Below the pieces are notes generated by a model. It ran no database searches. It was not told the origin of the DNA and saw only the letters and a list, made by a program, of their open reading frames with translations. Both the position numbers and the translations under genes were made by a program. DNA of 64,000 nucleotides from contig CAJNOJ010000400.1 in the NCBI GenBank assembly GCA_905250025.1, positions 17,791-81,790 of the forward strand, in the 5' to 3' direction. Source of the DNA: Adineta ricciae. Lineage: Eukaryota; Rotifera; Eurotatoria; Adinetida; Adinetidae. Positions 1 through 12,278 of the stretch are shown here, in pieces (position 1 is the first letter of the stretch; each line of letters begins with the position of its first letter).

Positions 1-1209
1 AGGATCACACTATATCATTAATAGTATACCCTGCAGACTAACTTGAAATACTTATTTACAGGAAATGGTGCTCAATTTTTAATTAAAATGACACTTCAAG
101 AGTATTGCTGCGCATCAGAACAAGACTGATCCAAATCTGCGAAGGAAATGTTGACTTAAAATAAATTCTGTTAGTCACCGATGTCTTTGCTCGTTATAAT
201 TAAATAGAAGTCATTCGAGATACAATAAAATGGCACTATAGTTTTACGGGAAGAGAACAAGGTATTCAAACTGAAAGTCGGCAGAAGGTCACTTTATTAC
301 ACGGTGAAAAGTCTCTTGTTTGTGACCTCAATTATTCTCGAGTTACACGGATACATTGGATTTGGCTAAAACCAGGAGATTCATGTTTCATATTCTTACA
401 TAATTAAAATGACTATTTCTACCACTTTGGCGGATGAGGAATGGCGTATATAAAGAAACGTGTCGCCATTAGTGTTCATTGAATATGAGCACAATGGAAT
501 TGTTGATTATAAATCTTTTTAAATGTTAAAAAGTATTCTTTATTATGAAAATGTCTCCTTCTCAAATAAAAGACTCATAGTTAGTGTAGTTAAAAATGTT
601 TGTTCAACCCTAGTACTTCCAAACTGGGTCATTTTGGACTCAGACAGTAGGAAATGTAACTATGTCAAGGATTATTTTTTGGGTTAACATATTTCACAGA
701 AAATTTTTAAATGAAATTGACGGTATTGCTATAAGTTCGGGTCACTGTAGGATATTTATGCGTCACGCAAAGAATGAATGCAAAGCGGTTATGCCAGATA
801 GAGGTCTCTAGGGTGGATAAATAGGAAGTTTCAAATTGTAAGGAGGATTTTTAGATGAGACGAACAACTATATTCGAATATAATTGAATAGCTTATTCAT
901 GTGCATAGAAAGTGGAAAACGAAGGGTGGAAGTACAAGGGTTAAGGGAGTTGAGTTCAAGAACGTTCTCGTGTGTTGTCTTTTCTTTATTGATATTCAAA
1001 TATCAGGCACAAAAAGGCTACATACATAGACGGAAAAATGAAGGAACACATGTATACATATATAAAACCTGCTTAGAATAATATAGATGGTCATTGCTAA
1101 CCATTGCTTGATTACATATAAACAAGAACAAAAATATCTCCTATACTATAGAAAAGAGAAGTAACTACAGAGATTTGACAAAGATCAAATTTGTGCTGGT
1201 TTACTAAAA
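1..1209. other. Intergenic stretch, no gene recognised
   Basis: This AT-rich stretch lies downstream of the LEA gene on the minus strand. Short open frames exist (for example one of 65 codons at 884-1081) but none shows a recognisable domain, splice structure or coding-like composition. If the LEA gene has a further 3' exon it would lie here, because a consensus donor follows its last recognised coding segment at about 1261-1266. Confidence 0.5.
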
Positions 1210-2339
1210 TCAAAGCGAAACAAAAGCTATTTGGTTGTATGAAAATAATGTCGAGTAACTTACATAGGTCTTCTTAGCCTTACTAGCAGCTTTATCAGCA
1301 CCAGATTTGATACTATCTGCACCACTTTTCACTGCATCACGAGCTTTGTTGATTGCTGCATCAGCAGATCGTTTCGAATCAGACGATAAATCTTCTTTCT
1401 ACATCACGAAAATCAAATCATATAAATCAAATCGTATCTCGTATTATGCTCACTTTATCTTTAGCCCAATCGGCTGCTTTGTTAGCTGCGTCTACAATCA
1501 TTTATTATCATTCGTATGGTGCTAAAGTTAAAAGTTTTACTTACTCTTGGCAGAACTAGCGACATCATCAGCGACTACGAATAATACAAAACATAAATAA
1601 ACAAAAGTAATACCTTCGACGTCTTTACCTTCGCGAGCTTTGCTGGCAGCTTGTTGTGCATAGTTTTGAGCTGTTTCACCGGCTGACTTAGCCTGCAAGA
1701 TTAGAAAGAAAAGAAGAGATTTAACAGTTTCTTTTGGTTTGAACATACGGTAGATTTAGCTTGTTGCGCAAATTCGTTGGCTTTGTCTTTGATTTTATCG
1801 GTGGTAGTTTCGGCACTGCTAAAGCTGTTTGAGCGCGATGAACTACTAGTGTTTCCATATCCTGAACGATTTTTAGCTTCGTTAGCGGCATTGCGGAAAT
1901 TGTCAGCAGCACGATCGCCTAATCAAATGAAAAACGAGAATATTCTTTCAAATCAAACCCAAACACCTGACTAACCGTGTCGTTTTGCTTCCTCAGCTTT
2001 TTTATCTATAATAACAGTACAATTAAGTACATGATGTTTTTCAATCAAAATCAAGTACACTTACTAGTGTTAGCATCACCTGATACGGCACCAACAACAG
2101 TTGACGTGGCACTGCTAACAGCTTCTTTAACTTTCTCAGCTGCTTGGCCAAGTTGATCGACTCCTTGTTTTACATAATCCATTGGACCTTTGCTTTGTCC
2201 AGTGGCAAGGGTTCGTACGAAACTTGTTTGTACGACTAGAGAAAATTGTCAAAGAAAAAGTTTATTGAACAAACAGACTGTGCTGATGAAAGTTACCTCG
2301 TGAACCAAAAAGAAAAGTACGTGTAAGACTGCTTGCCAT
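1210..2339 (-). CDS. LEA (late embryogenesis abundant) group 3-like desiccation protein with organelle-type presequence
   Basis: LEA proteins of group 3 are intrinsically disordered proteins that fold into amphipathic helix on drying and protect membranes and enzymes. Eight short exons join in frame. The N-terminus starts MASSLTRTFLFGSRG and continues VQTSFVRTLATGQ: rich in Ser, Thr and Arg with no acid, which looks like a mitochondrial presequence. The rest is Ala/Lys/Glu/Asp-rich with 11-mer-like LEA repeats, such as VDQLGQAAEKVKEAV, AKSAGETAQNYAQQAAS and INKARDAVKSGADSIKSG, and almost no Cys or Trp. The start at 2339 is followed by a clean donor at about 2296. The last coding segment reads AASKAKKTY and then either runs into a stop at 1210 or splices at GTAAGT into an unseen exon, so the 3' end is uncertain. 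Bdelloid rotifers, nematodes and Artemia carry such genes; no homologue search was run. Confidence 0.82.
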
Positions 2340-3829
2340 GTTTGGTACTGTTCTTTTGTTTATTAAAGGAAAAATTACACAAAAAGTTTAGAATCTAGAA
2401 TAGAAAGAAGTCGCAATCACTCAGTATTTCTTCGAAGTAAGTAAAATGGCAAAAGAAGCAAATGATTTACTCTATATATACAATATATGCACTCGGTACT
2501 CGATGGCTGTGATTCCACGTGTTGTTCCCACGTGATGAACTCTTTTATCTCTGAATATAGAAAACGAAAGTTCAAAGTGAGTTTTCGTTCGGAAAAAAAA
2601 GTATCGATGAGTGAATGAGTAAATCGTCTCAACAGTAACGCACAAATGAAAACAGAAAGTGAATTAGAAAATTATATGAAAGCAACTGCTCGAAGGATTT
2701 AGTATATAAACAAATGAAGCACAGAGTACAACACACACGCGGCCATACCCGAGGTACTCGGTGGACTAAGCGGCATCTATTTTCTAATCTTAGTGGTTGA
2801 TTGCTTAAATATCACTATCTACAAGGTTACCAAGTGAATGTAGTATGTATACTTATTTACGCAACTATTTATTCAACTATCGATTTTTTTCTTTACGACT
2901 CTGGGTAGAGAGAGAGGATATTCTAAATACTCCAATTGGCTGCATTTGTGCTTGTTTTCAGTTTATTCATATTGATCAAATAATATCAGTTTCGTTTTTG
3001 TTAACTGCTGACTTTTCGCAACTAAATCAAATATATTCGTCCATGTAAAATGTTCAATCAATAACTCAGGATTTCAGAGATACGAAACAGTGACATCTGT
3101 GAGAGATCTTTAATGTAAATTTCCACTGATACCCGTGATTGAAACGGATGACTATACTTTTAAGAAAAACAAAGCTATGTACATAGATTATATTTGGTTT
3201 CTTGACAGCACCACTGCTGTAACCTTCGGATATACATAACGCAAACAGGCGATGTTTTATGGAAAGTCATCAGTTATACTGGAAAATTTAATTTCTGAGA
3301 AAATCATGAACATGTTGAGTGCTTTTCTTTGTACTGACGTATGTAACACATACCATCCACTTCTAAGTATAGCAAAACGATTTTAATGTACCGTTGGATA
3401 ACAAATGCAAACAACGTTCATCAATGTCGCTCTAATATTTTGATTTCCACAGATCTGAGTAGTACAGAGTTTATTCGATATCTTACCTTGTGTTCAACGT
3501 TGATCGGCAAAATCTGAATGAATCTCCTGCTAACTATTCATATTATTTTTAAATTCGCTCTGTTCAGATATCAATCATGTTCATAGAGGTAACAATTTCG
3601 AACTAAAATAAAACGAGATGTCGCTTACTACTTATATTCGTGGAATTCGAATTCTTGCACACTATTGGTTTCGAGCCATTTTTCGCACTCTCTCTCTCTC
3701 TCTAAGAGAAAATCAATCGACATAGCCAAACTATTTTTCCCCGTTATTTTGACTTTATGATATGCTGAAAATCTTTACATCAGTTTCCATTGTAGACTAA
3801 GTTCATTTTACTATAATTAAAATCAAACA
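2340..3829. other. Divergent intergenic region between LEA and Argonaute genes
   Basis: The LEA gene (leftward) and the Argonaute gene (rightward) are divergent, so both promoters should lie here. An AT-rich TATATATAGA on the minus strand near 2472-2480 sits about 135 nt before the LEA start and could be a TATA box; a TATATAAA lies on the plus strand near 2703. A short CT run occurs at about 3689-3703. No coding sequence was recognised. Confidence 0.45.
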
Positions 3830-6800
3830 ATGTCCTCGTCGAATTCACGTGGTCGAGGACGTGGAAGTAAGCGAACAATCGCATCAATACCTCGAAAATG
3901 AACTTTTTTTACTTGTAGAAAGGACCAGTCGACCTGATACAGGTCCGCCCGAACCGTACCGATCCCAGTCAATGGCAGTTATATCTGAGAAATATCATCC
4001 TGAAAATAAAGAGAATGGTACAATGAAACATTTACCTTCATCATCTGGACGAAAGCCGTCATCTGATCAACAACGTAAATCAACATCGCGTTCGTCAGCT
4101 GGTCGCCCCAGATCAACACGTCCATTTAGAGAATCTATTCGTTCAGCTGTACCTGATACATCTGTTATTACCGTGGCCAAACGACCGGACAATGGTGGGA
4201 CAGGTAATCGGAGTTTTCCTTTCTACTGCATAAACAATCCATGTCTTTCACAGCCGGACATAAATTACAAATGTATACGAATCATTTCAAATGCAATATA
4301 CCTCGAACATTGAAGTGCCATCAATATGATATTGAATTAGAAGCTGCCAATCGAGATGGAACATGGCGTCCTGCGAAGAAAGACGATCGATTCTTTGTTT
4401 TAAAGAAAATCATTGACCGAGAAAATTTTCCATTCGTTTGGTATGATGAAGGAAAAAGTCTTTATTCAATTGAATTACTTGTCGGATTTAAAAATCAGTA
4501 TGAAATCGTTATTAAAGATAAGAAAAGTGATCGAGAACAAAAGTATCGTTTATTATTAATCAATCTTGTTAAATCTTACGATATTCAAGTAAAGAATTTC
4601 GTTCAGGCGGTAATAATCAAGACGTGATTTCGTTTGCAGGTTCTTTGGGATTTTGTCGAAAATAAAATAGCTATTCGACCTAGAGATCCAATTAGAATAC
4701 TTGAAACATTACTTAAGCAGACTACTCGTGCAACAATGGTGTGCGTGAAAAATCAGTTTTACGATCGACATCAAAACCTCGATAATTTAGGTAGAATTTT
4801 CCGTTCGTTTTTCGATGATCTGTACACTTCAGTCTTAGGTGATGGTCGTGGTTTGGCCAACGGTTCATATCAAGCAATGTTTCTCACTCAAATTGGCGCA
4901 ACACTGAATATCAATTCAACATTTACATGCTTCTATCAACCATTGAATCTCGTTGATTTTCTTTGTGAATATCTTCAACACGATATTGTTCGCGATGGTA
5001 AGTCCGAACTACTTTCTCTTCTTCAATAGAACTCTACCATCTCGTTGTTTACAAGGTATTGATGAACGCGAACAACAGTTATTAATAAGAAAAGTTCTAA
5101 AACCAATTTGGCTTGAAACACATCATACTGAAAGTGTACGAAAATACCGTATACGTGGTTTTGGTGCATCCGCACGTCAACATACATTTCCACGAATGAC
5201 CGATGGCACTAATAATGACACACCCGAACGGCAATCAGTTTATGATTATTTTCTGGAAAAATATAATATTAAGTTGAAGTATCCGAATCTGCCCACTGTT
5301 GGTAAGGATAAAAATTGTTTTTATGTTTACTGATTCTTTGCTTAGAACTGTTCACACCGCCGAATAAGACTCAGTTTCATTATTTACCAATGGAGTGTTG
5401 CACGATACAAGCCTGGCAACGATCGATTAAACCATTAACGACTGATCAACGTGCACGGGTAAAAATATAGAGACTGAATGGTATGTATCCGACTATCGAT
5501 GGATAAATTTAGGTGACGAAGAAAACTGTTGTCCGACCAAATCAACGATATCAAACCATCAAAGAAATTGTCGAACACCGTCGATTTAACGAAGATAAAT
5601 ATTTGAAAGAAATTGGAATGAAGGTCGAAGATGACGAGATGTTAATTGTCGAAGGAAGATTGATTGATCCACCAGATGTGAAATATATCAGTGGACGTGA
5701 TGGACAAAGTGAAGTTGTCGAACGAATCAATATCGGAAAGTTTGTATCGAATATTTCGAGATAATTTTTCATTTATTATCTTTTATTTCAAGATGGAATA
5801 TTCGTAATCGATTTCAAAAGCCACGAAGTATAAACACATGGGCGTGTGTTATGATTTCAGCTCAACGACCAACGCAATATCAATTGTCCATTGCTCAGCA
5901 GTTTGTGGAACATTTTCCATATGTACATCGTTTTTTGTTCGAAGTCGAATAATTCAAGAATGTCATTGTAGGTTATTGAACGTTTTGGTATTCACTTTCA
6001 ACCGAATCCGATCATGAAAAGTGATCCAGCTGTTCCGCAGAAAATTCATGATCGACTACAAGAATTGAAAGATGCGAACTGCGAAGTCGTTCTATTCATT
6101 CTCAATGGCGTTGGAGAAGATATTTATAAAACAGTTAAATACTTTGGAAATCATAAACTTGGGATCGTTACTCAGTAAGTCTCCTCTTTCTCCAACTTAT
6201 CAAAAGCATACCCATTTTCTTTTGCTTAAACTAGATGCACAGATTTTGTTGCTATTGCCAAGAATATCAATAAACTTGATATGGTAAAATCCTTTTCTTT
6301 AAACGTCCGAACTCGATGGTATATAAATCTGTTTAGTATTTACAAAATCTTGTTCAAAAATTTAACGCTAAACTCGGTGGTGTCAATGGCCTGGTGTCAT
6401 TAGCACGAGCATTGACATCATCGTCGACCAGAGATGATGTTTTCATGTTTTTTGGTGCTGATGTAACTCATACGACATGCTCAAGGGATAAACCATCGAT
6501 CGCTGCTGTGATTGGTTCAACTGATTCAACAAGTAGGTCTATATTAAAGAATAGGAAAGAATTACTGGAAGATTTGCAGGTACACAGTATGCGTCACGTG
6601 TAAGTGAACAGTATCCAGCACGTGGAAAGATTTCGTTGGAAATCATCAAAGATTTATATCAAATGTCAACAGATTTATTGAAATTATTTGCACAAAAAAA
6701 TGGTTGTTTTCCGAATAAGATTGTTTTCTATCGCGATGGTATGCTATTGAGTTTGAAATAGTGATTATCACTTTCCTTATGTTAATTCAGGCGTGGATGA

Positions 6801-7499
6801 TGGACACTTCCAGAAAGTGCTTGATAACGAAGTTCGAGCATTGCAAAATGCTTGTAAAGCTCTCTACATGAATAATCCATTACCGAAAATTACATTTATA
6901 ATCGTGAAAAAACGCCATAATACGCGTTTTTTCATTCGAGAACCTAGCCCAAATCCAAACATAAAAACAATGAATAATGTACAACCTGGTAAATCAATTC
7001 ACCCATCGTGATATCCTCCCTTTGTTTATCATTGCTTTTCTAGGTACTGTTGTTGATACAGGCATTGTTCATCCTCAAGATTTTGACTTCTATTTAAATA
7101 GTCATGCTGCTATTCAAGGTATGCAAAATGCAACGATTAGAATCAAATACGACATTTGTTATTCGTTTAGGAACTTCACGACCGATCTTGTATCATGTTT
7201 TGTACGATGAAATCGGTTTTTCGTCGGATGAAATTCAATCATTAACATATTATCTCTGCCACTCGGATGTACGTTGTACAAAAGCTGTGTCAGTGCCCGC
7301 CCCGGTTCATTATGCACATTTAGCTGCATATCAATCCCGTGATGCTGATAATTACGAGAATGATCGACGAAGCAGCATAGCTGGCGATTTCGATGATGAC
7401 GATCTGATTGATAGTCTTGGTGCCATAACATTACAAGAAGTTGAAACACGACTCATTCAATTAGATCCATCGATTCAAGATACAATGTGGTATGTTTGA
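3830..7499 (+). CDS. AGO: Argonaute, AGO clade, slicer residues present
   Basis: Argonautes bind small guide RNAs and silence or cleave complementary RNA. About 14 exons join in frame. The protein begins [13 protein letters not shown], an RG-rich tail. An N domain follows ([15 protein letters not shown]), then a PAZ domain ending in YPNLPTVELFTPP and YLPMECCTI, a MID domain, and a PIWI domain. MID pocket residues of the Tyr-Lys-Gln-Lys type are visible in [19 protein letters not shown] and FNAKLGG. The PIWI catalytic set is present: Asp in GADVTH, Glu in ISLEIIKDL, Asp in FYRDGV, His in HYAHLAAY. The C-terminus is MWYV, against the usual MYFA. Motifs such as [13 protein letters not shown] and the PAZ sequence place it with AGO, not PIWI. 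The start gives the RG tail after splicing at about 3868/3918. AATAAA lies at 7661-7666. Confidence 0.9.
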
Positions 7500-7660
7500 A
7501 GAAGAAGAAGATGATGATGATGATGAAAACACAAAATGTTTTTGATTTTGCTTTAACTATTTCATGAATCAAAATAACTTTCTCTGCTCATTAGATATTT
7601 TGAAAGAAGATTTTTTTTTATATACTTTTACAAACATATCAGTTTTCATTGGAAAAAGGC

Positions 7661-7666
7661 AATAAA
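7661..7666 (+). terminator. Candidate polyadenylation signal of the Argonaute gene
   Basis: AATAAA lies about 160 nt after the Argonaute stop codon, a plausible distance for the 3' end of the transcript. Not confirmed by any transcript. Confidence 0.4.
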
Positions 7667-7759
7667 GATAGACAAGATGATGAAAAACGATTCAATTTTG
7701 CGGGTATTGCTATAGACACACTTTCATGTTTTTTCTTCGCTTGTCTGTTCGTGTGAACA

Positions 7760-9770
7760 ATGAAGTCCATACGCATTGTTGGCTTCACTCCATTAGGTGT
7801 TATTCTAGTCGAACGATTTACCTATTTACAAAGTAATCTATCAAAAATTCATCTATGTCTAATCGTACAAATCTCATTTTTATCAAATGATATCCATTGG
7901 CAAGAGATTGGTCTGTTCTGTTTGACTAATCTTTCGAAACAATGTCGGCTATTGCAATCTGATCGTTCGAAACACGTCAGGATTAACGTAGACATTGTCA
8001 AAATGGATCGACAAGTTCTTTATTGATATACACAGTTAGTAATCACACATATGAAGAAATCTTATTTAACTTTATTAAAACATCGTCAAGTCGAGTTTGA
8101 AGTATTCAGTGATCAGGAAGAATCGATTGAAACAGATAGAGAGCGATGTTCAGTGAACAAACACATATCTTGTGATGAGAAGATGATATCAATCTATTTA
8201 TGTAATCAGTCGAGTAAATCGGATGATCGATTGCTAAATATCAAAGATCATTCGTATACCTATGTGATCTATAAACAATCATCTCATTCGGACTTCGGGC
8301 AGAGCATTCGACTGAATGCCTTTCATGCGGTTTTTTCAGGATCTTTTTGTATTTAAACTCGCTTATCTACTCTCTTCTCTTGGACATAATAAAGTTTACC
8401 TGCATAGAATGGATCTGAATGAAGCATCGATGTGGTCACTGACGAACACGAATGCCAATCTTATAACCCTATTTGAAGTGTTTTCGAAATTTGCATACAA
8501 GAGATTGATACAAGCTATTTGTTTGGAAGAAAACCTCCGATCTCCAATGCGTATTATCAAACATTTCCATGAATTTAAACTGGATATCAATAGAAGATTA
8601 ATTGAAATACGAGAAATATTCCAATCCAATGAATCGAACGTTGGAAGACACGAAAAACCATAAACAAACATATTAAAACATATTCCGACCATGTGATCAA
8701 GAACCAAATACTAAAGTTCAGATGGGTAGAGTATCAATCCTTGTTGATTTGTCTGATATAAATTTCTCACGTTCTCATCAAAGATCTGACTAAAGATATA
8801 AATGAAGAATTACTCAATGATTTTCCATCATCTCCGGCTTTCTTTGTTCACACGGGCACCAACAGAGCATTCGATTTCGACTCATCTACAGAATCATCAT
8901 TGCTAATGATCCACAAACTCCCGATCTGACCGATATATTTCTCTCAGGCGTCCGTGAACTTTGTGTCATACGAGATGCAATATTGAGTACATCATCGATT
9001 TGCACTGAATCCTAATCTATATTGGTACTATTCGTAGTTCAAGATGATCAGTATGGATCTGATGAAGTTCTTCAATCACAGCAGCACGATCCATATAAAA
9101 TCATTCAATGACCAATGAATCCCGTTCATCAAGTAATCAATAAAATCTTAATGACATCTTCTTTCCGACCTACTCGCCTCTCTTCAGTTAATATTATGTG
9201 AATCACAATCATTTCAAAATAATGCACTTGGTTTGCAATCATTAGTATTCCTATTCAATCCTCGTGACGAAATTTCTCGTAATGAACTTATGTTCTTATT
9301 TCATAATGACGATGATTGGCATAATCTGTTAGTATTACCTAATCGTCTAACAACGATTAAAAACAACAATTAACGTGCATTTTCACCAACGAAAAGAAAG
9401 CAATTGACAGTCTGGCACGCAATCTATGGGCAAACAACATGATTGGTTTCTGTTGTCGCATCAGCTGTTTTGTTTATTTCTTTTCATCATCGTCTTCGTT
9501 TTTCTCCAGTTCAACGATGATTAAATGAGATTCTTCTCAGTTAATTCGAATCATGGAACACTTGTTTTTAAATTTTCTTATCATTTTCGAAGAAAGACGC
9601 CGTCGATTGGGTTGTCTTTTTCCAACGGTTAAAGTTAGGTAGCAGACGGAAGCCTATGAGAGTCTTTTTCATACGTCGGAAGACAATGCTCTTTATCAGC
9701 AGTCATATAAAATGATTGAAGGGCGAATTTTACCGTACTTGAACAAAGATATCGATTTTCAAGGTGATTC
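7760..9770 (+). pseudogene. Broken multi-frame coding remnants, family unknown
   Basis: Several coding-looking stretches lie in the same direction but in different frames, without splice sites that join them. They include 7760-8026 (88 codons), 8051-8356, and 8316-8663, which overlaps the previous frame near a run of six T at 8331-8336. Later shorter pieces lie near 8780-8930 (reads INEELLNDFPSSPAFFVHTG), 8880-9010 (reads RIIIANDPQTPDLTDIF, in another frame), 9180-9370 (reads NPRDEISRNELMFLFHN) and 9550-9765. Such a series of frame changes and stops over 2 kb is what an old, decayed large gene looks like. I do not recognise the family. An alternative is an active gene with many unrecognised introns, but donors and acceptors are not where they would be needed. 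Confidence 0.5.
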
Positions 9771-11015
9771 ACTTTCGACATTTTTGCTGTTTAGATAAGA
9801 AATTGTCTGTGAATATTTTGTCGGATGTCTAAGAGTAACAGAAGCAGAAATTTTTGCTTTGATATGTATATTTGACTTTTTCGAAATCATTCATTGGAAT
9901 TCATTTCTAATCTTAAGATTGTTTTCTTCTTCTAGAAATTCATTCTTTCATTTTACCAACTTCAACTTCGGGTTGATCAATCAGCGATAGTCAAGTAAGT
10001 AATAGTAAACATATCAGTATCAATTGATTCACGCGTATGTGCTTTTTACATTGAAAAACGACTGCAGTCGGCGCCGCCGCCTAGATTATAAACGATTAAT
10101 TGATTTGTTTTGTTCGTGTTATTTTTCCGGATCAACTCATCTTTCTACTCTTATCATCTATCTAATGTCATTCGGCATATAAAATACTTACTTCTCACCA
10201 ATTATTTACTGTTCATGCGAACGATAAATGAACAGGTTGTGTGTGCGGGGAGATAGAAAGAAAGAAAGAAAGATTTCTTTAGTAGATCAAATGATCTCTC
10301 ATCATGATATTGGAGAATTAGTAATCACCAACAAGAATATCTTGTTATCTCTCATTGGATATCTAATGATGCCTTATGTTAGAAAGATGAAAATTCATCA
10401 ACTAACTATGCTCTTGACAAAGCTCTGATTGACAATGCAATTTTCTCCGGCGACAGCAAACGAACATAAATGTAGATAGACAGACATAGCATATGTAGAT
10501 ATGTGACGAACTTGACAGTTGAGAGTAAATCACGGTCAGACTGACAGCAACAGATTCTTTATCTCAACAGGGAAGCTCTCACACTTGTTGGCTCATTCAA
10601 ATTTTACCATCTGCATGTCCTTATGTACATCGTTCAAGATACAGATTTATTCATTCATATCACGCCGTGATGATGATTGAATTGCAGCTCATTTGAGCTT
10701 CTCTTTCTTCAGAAAATTCATCTACTCACGGCAGGAAGATTCTTACTCAGGTGTAGAGATTGTCACTATCAACGATCAGCTTCGATATACATGTATATAC
10801 ATACATAGAAAAAGATACGCCTAAAAGTGTTTCATATCCTCCTATTCTCTTCTATATACATTTTTCTTCTTTATTGCTCTCTTTCTCTTTTTCTCTCTCT
10901 CTCCATCTTCTCCCTTTCTCCCTCTTTCGCGGTTTGTTCGTTAATACATAGCAAAAGAGAAAAGACAAACGAAGTATATACGTGCAACGCAATGAAGGTG
11001 TAAAGTCGAAATTAG
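9771..11015. other. Intergenic stretch, no gene recognised
   Basis: AT-rich sequence with a short GAAA tandem run near 10257-10272 and CT-rich tracts near 10866-10925, just upstream of the Notum-like gene. A 66-codon open frame at 10228-10428 has no supporting features. Confidence 0.4.
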
Positions 11016-12278
11016 TTGTTCATACATTCACCTAAGTTAATAATGTCATCGTCGGTATCATCGTCACCTCTCTCATATTCTCCAACTTCAAGTCCTGAAT
11101 TAATTAAAACCAGAACTCATCACAAATCCTGCCATATCGAAATTGGCCTACTGATTCTTTTTCTTTGTTTAACAATTCCAAGTTTACTGTTTCTTACACT
11201 TATTTATCGACGAACGACAACATATTCCCCTCCGACAACATCCATATCACCGTCGACGCTACCGGATTCGCCTTTTTTCAAATTTGCATTCAATAGAAAC
11301 TTCCATCGTAAATCATTAATCAATTATCCTCAAGCACGTTGTATGGATGATAGTATCGCTTCGTATTATATTCGTTTATCAACAGTATCGAATAGTTCGC
11401 GTTGGTTCATCTACTTCGATGGTGGATGGTTTTGTTATTCGAACGAATCGTGCTATTTTCGTCGATTATTCTCGCCGAATTTGATGACTTCGAATGGTTT
11501 TGATGAGAAAAAATCTTCTATAGGAATCTTTTCTTCATTGAAACAGTATAATCTTATTTATGTACCATATTGTTCGTCTGATCTTTGGTCAGGCTCGTCA
11601 AATGAAAGTCATTCACATGGATCGGATATTTTTCATGCAATATTCGATGATTTGAAATCAGATAAACGTTTTCAAAAAGCTCAACAAATTATCTTCACAG
11701 GATTTTCTGCCGGTGGTCTAGGTCTTTTATTAAATCTACCTAATTTATTACAAAACTTTCCTTCGACTATCGATCTTCGTGTTATCATCGATTCTAGTTG
11801 GTTTATTGATTATCCTGGTAGTATTAACGGTATATCAAAAATCAACGAAGGAATGGCCTATTGGAATACGCAAATTCCCTCTTCCTGTCATTTGAAACCT
11901 CAATATCGATGTTTCCTAGGAAGTGAAGCAATTCGCTTCTTTCCACCACATGTTCGAATCTTAATTATTCAATCTCTACTCGATCCAACCCAACTACATT
12001 TGGATGATGTGAATCTTCGTACGAATGACTTTTCACTTCAACTTAGAGAAAGTCTTCATCAAGCCAACGAACGCGTCTCAATCTTTGCACCAGCATGTTC
12101 GACGCACGGATTTTTATTTCGTTCATTGTGGTCACAATTTGATATTAAACAACGAACACTCGCTTCTGTTCTTAATGTATGGTTAAGAAGGAAGAAAAGA
12201 ACTCATCTACGATTAATTGATCATCAATTTGATTCAAGTTTTTGTCCACAAAGAGAAAATGATGATGAGTTGTACTAA
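11016..12278 (+). CDS. NOTUM: Notum-like palmitoleoyl-protein carboxylesterase (pectin acetylesterase family)
   Basis: Notum removes the palmitoleate from Wnt and shuts off signalling; the family is an alpha/beta hydrolase. This 420-residue protein is encoded by a single exon. The nucleophile motif GFSAGG is at residues 229-234 (Ser231), with a candidate Asp in SLLDPTQ (about 323) and His in CSTHGFL (364), in the family order. The family's early signature is present in RWFIYFDGGWFCYS at about 129-142. A hydrophobic stretch at about 43-64 follows a polar N-terminus, so it looks like a type II membrane anchor, not a cleaved signal peptide; vertebrate Notum is secreted. A second in-frame ATG at 11043 could be the true start. 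Whether the substrate is Wnt is an inference from the family. Introns are absent, unlike most neighbours, so a retrocopy origin is possible. Confidence 0.8.
   Translation: MFIHSPKLIMSSSVSSSPLSYSPTSSPELIKTRTHHKSCHIEIGLLILFLCLTIPSLLFLTLIYRRTTTYSPPTTSISPSTLPDSPFFKFAFNRNFHRKSLINYPQARCMDDSIASYYIRLSTVSNSSRWFIYFDGGWFCYSNESCYFRRLFSPNLMTSNGFDEKKSSIGIFSSLKQYNLIYVPYCSSDLWSGSSNESHSHGSDIFHAIFDDLKSDKRFQKAQQIIFTGFSAGGLGLLLNLPNLLQNFPSTIDLRVIIDSSWFIDYPGSINGISKINEGMAYWNTQIPSSCHLKPQYRCFLGSEAIRFFPPHVRILIIQSLLDPTQLHLDDVNLRTNDFSLQLRESLHQANERVSIFAPACSTHGFLFRSLWSQFDIKQRTLASVLNVWLRRKKRTHLRLIDHQFDSSFCPQRENDDELY

Noticed and set aside
884-1081. 65-codon frame near the window start
   Set aside because: No domain, splice site or coding-type bias.
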